This document shows, in pieces, positions 50,566 through 60,489 of a stretch of 64,000 nucleotides of DNA. The notes beneath the pieces are model-generated. The model was not told where the DNA came from. It was given only the letters and a program-made list of their open reading frames with translations, and did not search any database. Each line of letters begins with the position of its first letter. Within the stretch, counting starts at the first letter, position 1. The DNA is from Aquabacterium soli. GTDB lineage: Bacteria > Pseudomonadota > Gammaproteobacteria > Burkholderiales > Burkholderiaceae_C. Position numbers and translations under genes: made by a program. The stretch is taken from the NCBI RefSeq assembly GCF_003933735.1, contig NZ_RSED01000011.1:113136-177135 (forward strand). The letters run 5' to 3'.

Positions 50566-51107
50566 TTGCCGGATCCGTTGAGGGCCTTGATCACCTTGTC
50601 GGTGATGTCCACGCGGGGGCCGGCGAACACGGCCTCCTGGACGATCAGATCGTATTTTTCGCTGTCGAAGATCTGCTTGACGACGCGGTTGGCGCGGTCA
50701 AGCACACCGGCGAGTTCTTCGTTCTTGCGCTGGTTCAGGTCTTCCTGGAACTCGCGGCGCTTGCGCTGGAACTCGCGGTCCTGCTCGACCAGGTCGCGCT
50801 GGCGGCGGCTGCGTTCGCTCTCGGACAGCGTGGGCGCGTCCTTCTCGAACTTGTCGGAGGCCCCCTTCAGGCGTGCCGCCACGTCGGTCAGGTCCTTTTC
50901 GCGGCGGCTGAACTCGCCTTCCAGCTTGGACTGAGCCGCCTTGGCCGGGCCTGCATCACGCAGCACGCGGTCGAGGTTGACGTACCCGATCTTGATCTCC
51001 TGGGCCTGAGCCTGAACGTGAGCCACCAGGGCACCTGCGGCCAATGCGCACAGGGCCAGGGTACGGGCCAGGGGTTGAACAAGCGATTTCATCATCTGCA
51101 AGGGCAT
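50562..51107 (-). CDS. skp: OmpH/Skp family periplasmic chaperone
   Basis: A 181-residue periplasmic chaperone for outer-membrane proteins. A signal peptide ends at about residue 35 (VAHVQAQAQ). The mature part [20 protein letters not shown] starts the trimerisation body. A long charged coiled coil follows ([20 protein letters not shown] to [20 protein letters not shown]), forming the tentacles. The first ATG overlaps the bamA stop by one base (TGATG); an internal ATG-ATG at 51095 is an alternative. Placed as in E. coli between bamA and lpxD. Confidence 0.94.
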   Translation of the reverse strand: MPLQMMKSLVQPLARTLALCALAAGALVAHVQAQAQEIKIGYVNLDRVLRDAGPAKAAQSKLEGEFSRREKDLTDVAARLKGASDKFEKDAPTLSESERSRRQRDLVEQDREFQRKRREFQEDLNQRKNEELAGVLDRANRVVKQIFDSEKYDLIVQEAVFAGPRVDITDKVIKALNGSGK

Positions 51108-53413
51108 CAGAAGGCGGTGCCGATCTGGAACTGGAGTTTCTGGATTTTATCTTGATCGAACTTGCGGACCGGTTCGCCATAGCTCAGCTTGAGCGGGCCC
51201 ACGGGCGAGATCCAGCTGATGCCGATACCAACGGATGCGCGCAAGTCATCAGCGGACACGGTCTGGTCTTCGCCCCACACGTTGCCGGCATCGGCATAAC
51301 CGAACAGGCGCAGGGTGCGGTCATTGCCTGAACCCGGGAACGGCACGTACAGCTCGGTGTTCAGGTTGATGCGCTTGGTACCACCGATGTAGGCGCCCTG
51401 CACGTCCACCGGGCCCAGCGAGTTCTGATCGAAGCCACGCACCGTGCCCAGACCACCGCCGAAGAAGTTCTTGAAGATGGGATACGGCTTGCCGCTCAGG
51501 CCCTTGCCCCAACCCAGCTCGCCGTTGATGCCCAGCGTGAAGCCCCGGGCCAGCGGCCAGTACTGCTGGTACTGGAGGTTGGACTTGATGTAGCGGGTGT
51601 CGCCGGCCACACCCCACTCCAGGTTGACGCGCTGGTAGCTGCCGGCATTGGGCACCAGCACGCTGTCGCGGCCGTCACGCGCCCAACCCAGGGTCAGCGG
51701 GATGCTCAGGCTGCGGTCACCGAAATTCTCGCGGTACAGGTAGTAGCTGACCGGCAGGCCCACATCGCCCTTGATCTGCGTCTGCTCGATGCCGATGCCG
51801 AAGAACACCGTGTCGAACTCGGTGAAGGGCACACCGAAGCGAATGGATGCGCCGGGCGTGATCAGCTCGTAGTCACCGCCCTGCGTGCTCAAAGGCTTGG
51901 TGGTGCGGTAGAACAAGTCCACCGAGCGCGAGATGCCGATGTCTGTGAAGTACGGATCGGTCGTGCTGACCACGATCGTGCGGTTGGACTTGCTGGTGTT
52001 GAACTCGAGGCCCAGGTAGTTACCGGAGCCGAACACGTTGTCCTGCTTGATCGAGGCCGACAGCGACAGCTTGTCGGCGCTGGAGAAGCCTGCGCCCAGC
52101 ATCAGGTTGCCGGTGGGCTTTTCCTCGACCGTCATGGTCAGGTCGACCTGATCCTGCGTGCCCGGCACTTCGGCTGTGTCCACGGACACCTGCTTGAAGT
52201 AGCCCAGGCGGTCCACGCGGTCACGCGAGAGCTTGATCTTCTGGCCGTCGTACCAGGCCGATTCGTACTGGCGGAACTCGCGGCGCACGACCTCATCACG
52301 CGTGCGGGAGTTGCCCGCCACGTTGACACGGCGCACATAGGCGCGGCGCTGCGGCTGGGCCTGGAACACCGCAGCCACCTGGCCCTTCTCTCGATCGGCC
52401 TCGGGCTTGAATTCGACCCGCGCAAAGGCATAGCCATAGGCCGCGAACTTGTCGGTGAATGCCTTGGTGGTGGCGGCCACGTCTTCGGCCTTGTAGGGCT
52501 CGCCAGGCTTGACGGTGACCAGCGAGCGGAACTCGTTTTCCTTGCCCAGGAACTCGCCTTCCAGGCGCACCCCGGTGACGGTGTACTTGACACCCTCGGT
52601 CACGTTGATCGTGATGGAGATGTCCTGCTTGTCGGGTGAGATCGACACCTGCGTGGAGTCGATGCGGAAATCAAGGTAGCCACGGTTCTGGTAGTAGGCC
52701 TTGATGGTTTCCAGGTCGGCATTGAGCTTTGCGCGCGAGTACTGGTCGGACTTGGTGTACCAGGTCAGCCAGCCGCCGGACGTGAGCTCCAGCTGCGACT
52801 TGAGCGCGCTCTCGCTGAAGGCCTGATTGCCCGTGATGCGGATGTTCTTGATCTTGGCGATCTCGCCCTCGGTGACCGTGAAGGTCACGTTGACGCGGTT
52901 GCGCTCGACCGGGGTGATGGTGGTGACCACCTCTGCGCCGTACAGGCTGCGCGACAGGTACTGCCGCTTGAGCTCTTGCTCCGCGCGGTCGGCCAGGGCG
53001 CGGTCGAAGGGCTGGCCTTCGCCGATGCCGATGTCGCGCAGGGCCTTGATCAGCACGTCTTTGTCGAACTCCTTGGTGCCGGTGAATTCGACCCGCGAGA
53101 TCACCGGACGCTCTTCGACCACCACCACGGCCACATTGCCGTCGATCTGGATGCGCACGTCCTTGAAGAGGCCCGTGGCGAACAGCGAACGCAGGCCAGC
53201 GGCGCCCTTGTCATCCGTGTAGGTGTCGCCCACACGGAAAGGCAGAGAACCGAACACCGTGCCGGCGTCCGTGCGTTGCAGGCCTTCGACCCGGATGTCG
53301 CGAAGGACAAAGGGCTCGACCGCGAAGGCCGGAAGGTGGGTCAACGAAGCTGCCAGCAGCGCAGCGACGATGGTCGGCCGCAGCCGGGAAGGGGTCAGCA
53401 CGGGAAATTGCAT
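51107..53413 (-). CDS. bamA: Outer membrane protein assembly factor BamA
   Basis: A 768-residue Omp85 protein. After a signal peptide (about residues 1-31) come five POTRA domains, starting FVLRDIRVEGLQRTDAGTVF and including YVRRVNVAGNSRTRDEVVRR (POTRA5). A 16-stranded barrel follows. The functionally essential loop-6 motif is seen as GGLGTVRGFDQNSLGPVD, with the VRGF core. The protein ends in phenylalanine (LQFQIGTAF), the expected outer-membrane signal. It inserts beta-barrel proteins together with BamB-E, which are elsewhere. It is followed by skp with a one-base overlap. Confidence 0.98.
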   Translation of the reverse strand: MQFPVLTPSRLRPTIVAALLAASLTHLPAFAVEPFVLRDIRVEGLQRTDAGTVFGSLPFRVGDTYTDDKGAAGLRSLFATGLFKDVRIQIDGNVAVVVVEERPVISRVEFTGTKEFDKDVLIKALRDIGIGEGQPFDRALADRAEQELKRQYLSRSLYGAEVVTTITPVERNRVNVTFTVTEGEIAKIKNIRITGNQAFSESALKSQLELTSGGWLTWYTKSDQYSRAKLNADLETIKAYYQNRGYLDFRIDSTQVSISPDKQDISITINVTEGVKYTVTGVRLEGEFLGKENEFRSLVTVKPGEPYKAEDVAATTKAFTDKFAAYGYAFARVEFKPEADREKGQVAAVFQAQPQRRAYVRRVNVAGNSRTRDEVVRREFRQYESAWYDGQKIKLSRDRVDRLGYFKQVSVDTAEVPGTQDQVDLTMTVEEKPTGNLMLGAGFSSADKLSLSASIKQDNVFGSGNYLGLEFNTSKSNRTIVVSTTDPYFTDIGISRSVDLFYRTTKPLSTQGGDYELITPGASIRFGVPFTEFDTVFFGIGIEQTQIKGDVGLPVSYYLYRENFGDRSLSIPLTLGWARDGRDSVLVPNAGSYQRVNLEWGVAGDTRYIKSNLQYQQYWPLARGFTLGINGELGWGKGLSGKPYPIFKNFFGGGLGTVRGFDQNSLGPVDVQGAYIGGTKRINLNTELYVPFPGSGNDRTLRLFGYADAGNVWGEDQTVSADDLRASVGIGISWISPVGPLKLSYGEPVRKFDQDKIQKLQFQIGTAF

Positions 53414-53419
53414 CGGGTA

Positions 53420-54814
53420 TCAGTGCATGCCCAGCAAGCGGGCGAAATCGTTGTACAGGGCCAGTGACATCATCAAGAACATGACGGCCACGCCACCGCG
53501 CTGCAGCCGCTCGAGCCACGCATCGGAAACGGGCCGTCCGGTCACGCCTTCGAAAAGATAATACATGAGGTGTCCGCCATCGAGCATCGGCAACGGCAGT
53601 AGGTTCAGCACCCCCAGGCTCACGCTGACCATGGCCAGGAAACCCAGGTAGTAGGCCCAGCCCAGTTCCGCGGAGCGGCCAGCATAGTCGGCAATGGTCA
53701 GGGGGCCGCTCAGGTTCTTGAGCGAAGCCTGGCCGATCACCATCTTGCCCAGCATGTCCAGTGTCAGGGTCGACACATCCCAGGTGCGTTGCGCCGCCTT
53801 GGTGAAGCCTTCGAGCGCACCGTAGTTGACCATCACCATCTCGACCGGCGAGCCTATCTCGGCCACGATGCGCGGCACACGCTGGTCACCTTCGGTCTTG
53901 ATCACGGGAGTGACGCTCAGCTCGACCGACTGGCCCTGGCGCGACACCACCACCGCCAGCGGGCGGGCCACGCCATCGCGGGCGCTCTGGGAAATCCATT
54001 GGCGCAGCTGACCCGCATCACGGGGCTCCCGGCCGTCCAGGCTCAGCACCTTGTCACCGGCCTTCAGCCCAGCCGCCTCCGCCGGGCCGCCTTCGATCAC
54101 CCGGCGGATCTCAGCGCTGGCATAGGGGCCAGAAAACCCCAGCCGGTCCATCAGCTTGGGATCGACATCGGCAGCGGACAACTTGGCGGTACCGAGCAGC
54201 AGCTCAACCGTCTCGCCAGGCGCCCCGCCCTGCCCCATGCGTCTGACCTGCAGCCGCAGATCCCCGGACTGCAGCACGGCATTGGTGAGATGCCACTGAA
54301 GGTCGTTCATCGAGCGCACGGGCAACCAATCGGACGCTTGCGGCACATCGCCACCGGAGGGAGCCAGGGCGAGCACTTCGTCACCGGACTGCATGCCCGC
54401 ATTGGCGGCGATGGAGGCCGGCACCGGCGCCGCCAGTCGGGCCTTGAGCTCTTGCACGCCAGCCCAGTTCACAACGGCATACAGCAGCACCGCCAAGGCC
54501 AGGTTGGCCGCCGGCCCCGCCGCCACGATGAAGGCGCGCTGCCATAGCGGCTTGCGGTTGAACGCCCGTGCCTGGTCGGCCACGTGCACGGGGGCTTCGC
54601 GTTCGTCCAGCATCTTGACGTAACCGCCCAGGGGAAGTGCCGAGATGACGAATTCGGTCTCACCGCGCTGGCGGCGCCACAGCACCCGCCCGAAGCCCAC
54701 CGAGAAGCGCAATACCTTGACATTGCACGCCACCGCGGCACGGTAATGCCCGTACTCGTGGATCACCACGAGCACGCCGATCGTGACCAGAAAGGCCAGC
54801 ACGGTGGTCAACAT
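53420..54814 (-). CDS. rseP: Site-2 protease RseP (M50 zinc metalloprotease)
   Basis: A 464-residue intramembrane protease releasing sigma-E from its anti-sigma factor. The zinc motif is HEYGH (His19, Glu20, His23) in the first transmembrane helix, with the third ligand in LNLLPLPMLDGGHLMYYLFE. Two PDZ domains lie between (AANAGMQSGDEVLALAPSGG; AEAAGLKAGDKVLSLDGREP). Four transmembrane helices are predicted. I chose MLTTVLAF because upstream in-frame residues are Arg/Pro-rich and unlike the family. It lies six bases before bamA. Confidence 0.97.
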   Translation of the reverse strand: MLTTVLAFLVTIGVLVVIHEYGHYRAAVACNVKVLRFSVGFGRVLWRRQRGETEFVISALPLGGYVKMLDEREAPVHVADQARAFNRKPLWQRAFIVAAGPAANLALAVLLYAVVNWAGVQELKARLAAPVPASIAANAGMQSGDEVLALAPSGGDVPQASDWLPVRSMNDLQWHLTNAVLQSGDLRLQVRRMGQGGAPGETVELLLGTAKLSAADVDPKLMDRLGFSGPYASAEIRRVIEGGPAEAAGLKAGDKVLSLDGREPRDAGQLRQWISQSARDGVARPLAVVVSRQGQSVELSVTPVIKTEGDQRVPRIVAEIGSPVEMVMVNYGALEGFTKAAQRTWDVSTLTLDMLGKMVIGQASLKNLSGPLTIADYAGRSAELGWAYYLGFLAMVSVSLGVLNLLPLPMLDGGHLMYYLFEGVTGRPVSDAWLERLQRGGVAVMFLMMSLALYNDFARLLGMH

Positions 54815-54842
54815 TGTCCTGCTCCTAGAGGCCGGGGCTGCG

Positions 54843-56108
54843 TCATTGCTGCGCGATGGTACCCGAGGTCTGGGCCACTGACGGCGCATCGCAGCGCGCC
54901 ACGTGAACACGGGCCACCTCGCGGGCACGCGCATCCAGCGCAATCAGCGCTTCGACACTGGCCGCATCCACCGCCGACAGGGCCACGCCGGACAGGGTCG
55001 CGTCGTTGACGGCATGGATCTGATCGAAGCGGATACGCCCTTGCAGAAAGGCCTCCACAGCCACCTCGTTGGCCGCGTTGAGCACGCAGGTGGATCCATC
55101 CTGGGCGCGCAGCGTGTGCCAGGCCAGGCCCAGGCCCGGGTAGCGGCGGGCGCAGGGCTCGTCGAAGGTCAGCGATTTCAGTTGTGTGAAATCAAGTAAA
55201 TCCGCGCCGGACTCGATGCGCTCGGGCCATGACAGCCCGTAAGCAATGGGCACACGCATGTCGGGCGTGCCCAGTTGGGCCAATATCGAGCGGTCGCGGC
55301 ACACCACCATCGAATGGATGATGCTCTGTGGGTGGATCACCACCTTGATGCGCTCAGGCGCCAGATCGAACAGCCAGCGGGCCTCGATGACCTCCAGCGC
55401 CTTGTTCATCATCGTGGCCGAATCGACCGAGATCTTGCGGCCCATCACCCAGTTCGGGTGGGCACATGCCTGATCCGGCGTGATCTGCCCGAACGTGGCG
55501 GGATCCCGCTCGCGGAACGGGCCACCAGAGGCGGTCAGCACGATGTGGTCGATGCGCCCCGCCCAGGTGGCCGGGTCTTCAGGCAGGCACTGGAAGATGG
55601 CTGAATGCTCGCTGTCGATGGGCAGCAGCGTGGCACCGCCCTCGCGCACCGCCTGCATGAACAGCGCCCCCCCGACGACCAGGGCCTCCTTGTTGGCCAG
55701 CAGCAGGCGCTTGCCGGCGCGTGCCGCGGCCAGGCAAGGCGGCAGCCCTGCCGCCCCCACGACCGCCCCCATGACGATGTCGACATCCGGATGGGCAGCG
55801 ATGTCGCACATGGCCTGCTCGCCGCTGAGCACCTCGGTGCGCAGCCCCGCCTGGCGCACGGCTTCACGCAGCTTCGACGCTTGGGCTTCACCAGGCATCA
55901 CCGCCCAGCGGGGTCGCCATTGCCGGCACTGGGCCAGCAGTTCATCGACCCGACGCCCGCCCGCCAGGGCCAGCACCTCGAAGCGGTCCGGGTGACGCGA
56001 GATCACATCCAGCGTGTTGGTGCCGATGGAGCCCGTGGCTCCCAGCACACACACGCCCTGACGCCTGGTTGCCGCCTGACCGCCCGCAGCATTCACCGAA
56101 TCATCCAT
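54843..56108 (-). CDS. dxr: 1-deoxy-D-xylulose 5-phosphate reductoisomerase
   Basis: A 421-residue enzyme of the MEP isoprenoid pathway (DXP to MEP with NADPH). The Rossmann motif is GVCVLGATGSIGTNTLDVIS. The catalytic region has LLLANKEALVVGGALFM, PIDSEHSAIFQCLPE, and LTASGGPFRERDPATFGQIT with HPNWVMGRKISVDSATMMNK. The ATG (MDDSVNAAGG) overlaps the cdsA stop by eight bases. It supplies precursors for UppS two genes upstream. Confidence 0.97.
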   Translation of the reverse strand: MDDSVNAAGGQAATRRQGVCVLGATGSIGTNTLDVISRHPDRFEVLALAGGRRVDELLAQCRQWRPRWAVMPGEAQASKLREAVRQAGLRTEVLSGEQAMCDIAAHPDVDIVMGAVVGAAGLPPCLAAARAGKRLLLANKEALVVGGALFMQAVREGGATLLPIDSEHSAIFQCLPEDPATWAGRIDHIVLTASGGPFRERDPATFGQITPDQACAHPNWVMGRKISVDSATMMNKALEVIEARWLFDLAPERIKVVIHPQSIIHSMVVCRDRSILAQLGTPDMRVPIAYGLSWPERIESGADLLDFTQLKSLTFDEPCARRYPGLGLAWHTLRAQDGSTCVLNAANEVAVEAFLQGRIRFDQIHAVNDATLSGVALSAVDAASVEALIALDARAREVARVHVARCDAPSVAQTSGTIAQQ

Positions 56109-57033
56109 GGCACAGGGACACCAGGGCCAGGGAGATCGGCAGCACGGGCAGCAAGGCGTCGATGCGGTCAAGTACGCCACCATGGCCGGGCAGCAACTGA
56201 CTGCTGTCCTTCTGGCCGGCCTGGCGCTTGATCAAGGATTCGAACAGATCGCCCACCACACTCATGCCTGTCAGGGCCAGCACCGCCACCACCAGCCCGG
56301 GAACCCCCAGGCCCAGCAGCAGCCGGCTGTACAGGCTGGGCGAATCGACATGCCAATGCTGGTCGATCCAGATCCACAGGGCCGACAGCAGCAACGTGGC
56401 CACCATCCCGGCGATCACACCTTCCCAGCTCTTGCCGGGGCTGATGCTGGGCGCCAGCTTGCGGCGCCCGAAGGTGCGCCCGCCGAAATATGCGCCGATG
56501 TCCGCCGCCCAGACCAGGCACAGCACCGACAGCAGAAAGTTGAGGCCCTGCAGCTTGGCCTCGGTCAGGGCCAGCCAGGCCAGCGCGGCCAGCAGCACCC
56601 CCAGCACCAAACGCAAGGCTGCAGGCACACGCCGCCACCACAAGCCGCCCCAGCGCAGTACGGCAGCACCGCCCAGCACCCACAGCACGGCCGCGCCCCA
56701 CCACAGAGCACCCGGCAGCACGAAGCCCACCGGCGCCACACCCAGGGCGTGCACATGCGGCACGCTGGAGGCCGGCGGCTCTGCCCGCAGATCTGCCGCC
56801 GCCCAGACGGGCAAGGTGCCCGCGTCAGCCACCAGCAGGCCGAGCACCGCCACGGCCAATCCGATCAGCCAGGCCGTGACACCGGGGCCGCCATTGAGAC
56901 GCGACCACTCCCAGCCGGCCGCCGACACGAAGGCCAGGCTCAGCAACGCAAAGGGCCAGAGCGCCTCGACAGCCAATGAGGGCAGCAGAACAGCCACCAG
57001 GATCAGCGCGGTGATGACTCGTTGTTTCAGCAT
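56101..57033 (-). CDS. cdsA: Phosphatidate cytidylyltransferase
   Basis: A 310-residue multi-pass membrane enzyme making CDP-diacylglycerol from phosphatidate and CTP. The family signature is SISPGKSWEGVIAGMVATLL in the middle, and the C-terminal catalytic stretch is SVVGDLFESLIKRQAGQKDS followed by SQLLPGHGGVLDRIDALLPV. About eight hydrophobic segments. An extra hydrophobic stretch at residues 55-140 makes it longer than E. coli CdsA (285 residues). It begins six bases after uppS. Confidence 0.96.
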   Translation of the reverse strand: MLKQRVITALILVAVLLPSLAVEALWPFALLSLAFVSAAGWEWSRLNGGPGVTAWLIGLAVAVLGLLVADAGTLPVWAAADLRAEPPASSVPHVHALGVAPVGFVLPGALWWGAAVLWVLGGAAVLRWGGLWWRRVPAALRLVLGVLLAALAWLALTEAKLQGLNFLLSVLCLVWAADIGAYFGGRTFGRRKLAPSISPGKSWEGVIAGMVATLLLSALWIWIDQHWHVDSPSLYSRLLLGLGVPGLVVAVLALTGMSVVGDLFESLIKRQAGQKDSSQLLPGHGGVLDRIDALLPVLPISLALVSLCHG

Positions 57034-57039
57034 CGTCGG

Positions 57040-57816
57040 TCAGTTCCCCGGAGTGTTGACTGCAAGCCCGCTGGCGGGCGGTTCATCATCCTGGCCGACA
57101 TCGCCAAAGCGCCGTTCGCGCCGACGGAATGTCTCCAGGGCCTTGTCGAGTTCCCTGCCATCGAAATCGGGCCAGAGGCAGTCGGTGAACACCAGTTCAG
57201 CGTAGGCGCTCTGCCACAGCAGAAAGTTCGAAAGCCGAACCTCCCCACCGGTGCGGATGAAGAGATCCGGATCCGGCGCATAGCTCATGGCCATGTAGCG
57301 GGACATGGTCGCTTCGTCGATGCGGTCTGGCGAGAGCCCATCGGCCACGATGCGCCGGCAGGCCTGCAGCACGTCCCAGCGCCCGCCGTAGTTGAAGGCC
57401 ACGGTCAGCACCAGACGTTCATTGTGGGCCGTGGCCTCACAGGCGTCCAGCAAGGCCTGGCGCACCTTGGGCGACACGCCGGCCAGATCACCCACCACAC
57501 GGATCTGGACCCCGTCGGTGCGCAGCTTGGTCAGGTGCTTGGACAGCGCCACGATCAGCAGGCTCATCAGGCCTGACACCTCTTCCTCGGGCCGCTTCCA
57601 GTTCTCCGACGAGAAAGCGAACACCGTCAGGAAACCGATGCCCCGATCGGCCGCCGCCTGCACCACCGTCACCAGGGCATCCACACCCGCCTTGTGCCCC
57701 ATGCCCCGCGGCATGAAGCGCCGCTTGGCCCAGCGACCGTTGCCATCCATCACGATGGCCACGTGCCTGGGCACCGTCTGGTCTTTCGAGGCGCTGGCGT
57801 TGAGGGCGGAAAACAT
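57040..57816 (-). CDS. uppS: Isoprenyl transferase (undecaprenyl diphosphate synthase)
   Basis: A 258-residue cis-prenyltransferase making the C55 lipid carrier for peptidoglycan and O-antigen. The catalytic block is HVAIVMDGNGRWAKRRFMPR (Asp24) with GHKAGVDALVTVVQ. Further conserved are FLTVFAFSSENWKRPEEEVS, LVLTVAFNYGGRWDVLQACR and PDPDLFIRTGGEVRLSNFLL. I chose MFSALNAS; the frame is open 69 bases further, but through a hairpin region. It is followed by cdsA. Confidence 0.97.
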   Translation of the reverse strand: MFSALNASASKDQTVPRHVAIVMDGNGRWAKRRFMPRGMGHKAGVDALVTVVQAAADRGIGFLTVFAFSSENWKRPEEEVSGLMSLLIVALSKHLTKLRTDGVQIRVVGDLAGVSPKVRQALLDACEATAHNERLVLTVAFNYGGRWDVLQACRRIVADGLSPDRIDEATMSRYMAMSYAPDPDLFIRTGGEVRLSNFLLWQSAYAELVFTDCLWPDFDGRELDKALETFRRRERRFGDVGQDDEPPASGLAVNTPGN

Positions 57817-57861
57817 GCGGTGGACTGCCTGGAAATGGATGGTGAGGTTCCTGAAATGCGA

Positions 57862-57904
57862 CGAGGCGGCCCAGCCGCCTCGCATTCAAGCCACCGTGGT
57901 GGCT
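57862..57904 (-). terminator. Tandem stem-loops between frr and uppS
   Basis: CGAGGCGGC-CCA-GCCGCCTCG (57862-57882) and AGCCACC-GT-GGTGGCT (57889-57904) follow the frr stop on the minus strand. The first can be lengthened across a 3-base bulge. There is no clean T-run, so partial termination or mRNA end protection is more likely than full termination. Confidence 0.45.
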
Positions 57905-57922
57905 CGAAGGCCCATGGCCATC

Positions 57923-58483
57923 TCAGACCGCCAGAACCTCGGCCTCCTTGGCCTGGGTCAGTTTGTCGATGTCGTTGATGGTCTTGTCCGTCAGCTTCTG
58001 GACATCATCCTGCGAACGGCGATCCTCATCCTCAGTGATGGCTTTGTCCTTGAGCAGCTTCTTGGCCTGCTCATTGGCGTCACGGCGCAGGTTGCGCACG
58101 GCCACCTTGGCATCTTCACCGGCGTTGCGAACCACCTTGGTGAGTTCCTTGCGGCGCTCTTCGGTCAGCGGGGGCATCGGCACGCGGATCAGGTCGCCCT
58201 GCGATGCGGGGTTCAGGCCCAAGTCGGATTCGCGGATGGCCTTCTCGATCTTGGCGCCCATGCCCTTTTCCCAAGGCTGGACACTGATCGTGCGCGCGTC
58301 GACCAGCGTCACGTTGGCCACCTGGCTCAAGGGCACCATCGAGCCGTAGTACTCGACATGCACCTGATCCAGGATGCCGGCGTGTGCGCGGCCCGTGCGG
58401 ATCTTGCTCAACTCGTTCTTGAAGGACTCGATGGACTTGAGCATTTTCTGCTCAGCGTTTTTCTTGATGTCTGCGATGCTCAT
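57923..58483 (-). CDS. frr: Ribosome recycling factor
   Basis: A 186-residue RRF that, with EF-G, splits post-termination ribosomes. Three-helix-bundle signatures are [24 protein letters not shown]-like [20 protein letters not shown], and [20 protein letters not shown] followed by [20 protein letters not shown]. It lies 88 bases after pyrH and is followed by stem-loops before uppS. Confidence 0.98.
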   Translation of the reverse strand: MSIADIKKNAEQKMLKSIESFKNELSKIRTGRAHAGILDQVHVEYYGSMVPLSQVANVTLVDARTISVQPWEKGMGAKIEKAIRESDLGLNPASQGDLIRVPMPPLTEERRKELTKVVRNAGEDAKVAVRNLRRDANEQAKKLLKDKAITEDEDRRSQDDVQKLTDKTINDIDKLTQAKEAEVLAV

Positions 58484-58571
58484 GGGATGCTCCGTTCAAA
58501 TACGTTTGACAGCGACCTCGCCCTGCCAAGGTCCAAACGCATGGGGTGGCCGTCCGGCCGACAGCCTCTGG

Positions 58572-59282
58572 TCAGACGTGGACCAGCGTGCCCTCGTCCG
58601 CGCCCTGCACGACACGCTTGAGCGCGCCGGGCTTGAAAATGGAAAACACCTTCAGGGGCAGGTTCTGGTCGCGGCACAGGGCAAAAGCCGTGGCGTCCAG
58701 CACCTGCAGGTTCTTGATCAATGCCTCGTCGAACGTGATGGTGGCGTAACGCGTGGCGGAGGGATCCTTCTTGGGGTCGGCCGTGTACACGCCATCGACC
58801 TTGGTGGCCTTGAGCATGATCTCGGCGCCGATCTCGGCGCCACGCAGCGCAGCGGCCGTGTCGGTGGTGAAGAAAGGGTTGCCTGTGCCGGCGGCGAAGA
58901 TCACCACCTTGCCCTCTTCGAGGTACTGCAGCGCCTTGGGGCGCACGTAGGGCTCGACCACCTGCTCGATGTTGATGGCCGACATCACGCGGGCCGTCAT
59001 GCCTTCCTGGCGCATCGTGTCGGCCAGGGCCAGCGAGTTCATCACCGTGGCCAGCATGCCCATGTAGTCGGCCGTGGCACGGTCCATGCCCACGGAGCCT
59101 CCAGCAACGCCGCGGAAAATGTTGCCGCCACCGATCACCACCGCCACCTCACAGCCCAGCGTGGTCACCTCCTGGATTTCCTTGACCATGCGCACGATGG
59201 TGGCACGGTTGATGCCGAAGGCATCATCGCCCATCAGGGCTTCACCAGAAAGCTTCAGCAGGATGCGCTTGTAAGCCGGCAT
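58572..59282 (-). CDS. pyrH: Uridylate kinase
   Basis: A 236-residue bacterial UMP kinase of the amino-acid-kinase fold, usually hexameric and GTP-activated. Typical are [60 protein letters not shown] and [20 protein letters not shown]. It lies 181 bases after tsf and a strong stem-loop, so it may head its own transcript. Confidence 0.98.
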   Translation of the reverse strand: MPAYKRILLKLSGEALMGDDAFGINRATIVRMVKEIQEVTTLGCEVAVVIGGGNIFRGVAGGSVGMDRATADYMGMLATVMNSLALADTMRQEGMTARVMSAINIEQVVEPYVRPKALQYLEEGKVVIFAAGTGNPFFTTDTAAALRGAEIGAEIMLKATKVDGVYTADPKKDPSATRYATITFDEALIKNLQVLDATAFALCRDQNLPLKVFSIFKPGALKRVVQGADEGTLVHV

Positions 59283-59433
59283 GCAATCGTCCTTGTCGTC
59301 ATGTGTGGAAGCCCGTCCGGAAGGTTAACGCAAACCGACTGGCGAGCCTCGCTTTAGATTCAAATCCTCGCCGGGGTTCCGGCGTTGGCAAAAGCCGTGC
59401 AGCGCACGGCCCTTGCCCTTGAAGCCCATGAAG

Positions 59434-59457
59434 CAAGGGGGCTAGAAAGCCCCCTTG
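59434..59457 (-). terminator. Stem-loop after tsf
   Basis: CAAGGGGGCT-TTCT-AGCCCCCTTG on the minus strand, ten perfect pairs and a tetraloop, 6 bases after the tsf stop. The following bases are CTTC rather than a T-run, so termination may be partial. The rest of the tsf-pyrH gap (59283-59433) shows no gene. Confidence 0.6.
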
Positions 59458-59463
59458 TCATGA

Positions 59464-60363
59464 TCAGGCCTGGCCCTTGGCCGCGGCCACCGTGGCAGCC
59501 ACTTCGGCAGCGAAGTCGTCCTGCTTCTTCTCGATGCCTTCGCCCACGACGAACATCGTGAAGCCCTTGACGGTCGTGTTGGCCGACTTCAGGTACTGCT
59601 CGACGGTCTGCTTGCCGTCAGCGGCCTTCACGAAGACCTGGTTCAGCAGCGAGACTTCCTTCAGGTACTTCTGGACGGCGCCTTCGATCATCTTGGCGGC
59701 GATGTCGGCGGGCTTGCCGGCTTCGGCGGCTTTGGCCGTTGCGACGCTGCGCTCGGTCTCGATCAGGGCGGCGGGCACGTCGGCCGACGACAGCGACACC
59801 GGCTTCATGGCGGCGATGTGCATGGCCACGTCCTTGGCGGCCACGGCTTCACCGTCGAATTCCACCACGACACCGATGCGGGCACCGTGCAGGTAGGCAG
59901 CCAGGTTGCCGCCACCCGCGTAGCGCTGGAAGCGGCGGATGGACATGTTCTCGCCGATCTTGCCGATCAGGCCCTTGCGGACTTCTTCGACCGTGGGGCC
60001 GAAACCGTCTTGCGACAGGGGCAGCTCGCCGATGGCAGCGACGTCAGCCGGGTTGTTCTTGGCGATCAGCTCGGCCACGGACTTGCCGAAGGCCAGGAAG
60101 GAGTCGTTCTTGGAAACGAAGTCGGTTTCGCAGTTGATCTCGACCAGGGCACCCGTGGCACCGTCGACATAGGCGGAAACAACGCCTTCGGCGGTCACGC
60201 GGGAAGCAGCCTTGGAGGCCTTGCTGCCCAGCTTGACGCGCAGGATTTCTTCAGCCTTGGCGAAATCGCCTTCGGCTTCGGTCAAGGCCTTCTTGCACTC
60301 CATCATGGGGGCGTCGGTCTTGGCGCGCAGGTCGGCAACCATGCTGGCGGTGATGGCGGGCAT
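59464..60363 (-). CDS. tsf: Translation elongation factor Ts
   Basis: A 299-residue EF-Ts, the nucleotide exchange factor of EF-Tu. The N-terminal [20 protein letters not shown] is the highly conserved UBA-like block, then [20 protein letters not shown] and [21 protein letters not shown] coiled-coil hairpin and C-terminal module follow ([16 protein letters not shown]). It lies 126 bases after rpsB with an attenuator-type hairpin between them. Confidence 0.98.
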   Translation of the reverse strand: MPAITASMVADLRAKTDAPMMECKKALTEAEGDFAKAEEILRVKLGSKASKAASRVTAEGVVSAYVDGATGALVEINCETDFVSKNDSFLAFGKSVAELIAKNNPADVAAIGELPLSQDGFGPTVEEVRKGLIGKIGENMSIRRFQRYAGGGNLAAYLHGARIGVVVEFDGEAVAAKDVAMHIAAMKPVSLSSADVPAALIETERSVATAKAAEAGKPADIAAKMIEGAVQKYLKEVSLLNQVFVKAADGKQTVEQYLKSANTTVKGFTMFVVGEGIEKKQDDFAAEVAATVAAAKGQA

Positions 60364-60432
60364 ATGCGTTCTCCGTAGGGGTTCGGGCCGCGGCCGTGTC
60401 TGTCACAGCCGCGTCACATCAGAATCTGTTTG

Positions 60433-60458
60433 AAAAAAAGGGGCTGAATCAGCCCCTT
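60433..60458 (-). terminator. Rho-independent terminator/attenuator between rpsB and tsf
   Basis: On the minus strand AAGGGGCTGAT-TCAGCCCC runs into seven T residues, between the rpsB stop and the tsf start. rpsB-tsf junctions of other bacteria carry similar partial terminators that set the S2 to EF-Ts ratio. Confidence 0.85.
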
Positions 60459-60489
60459 CGGTCCGGTCCGAAGACCTTGGGCACGAAGC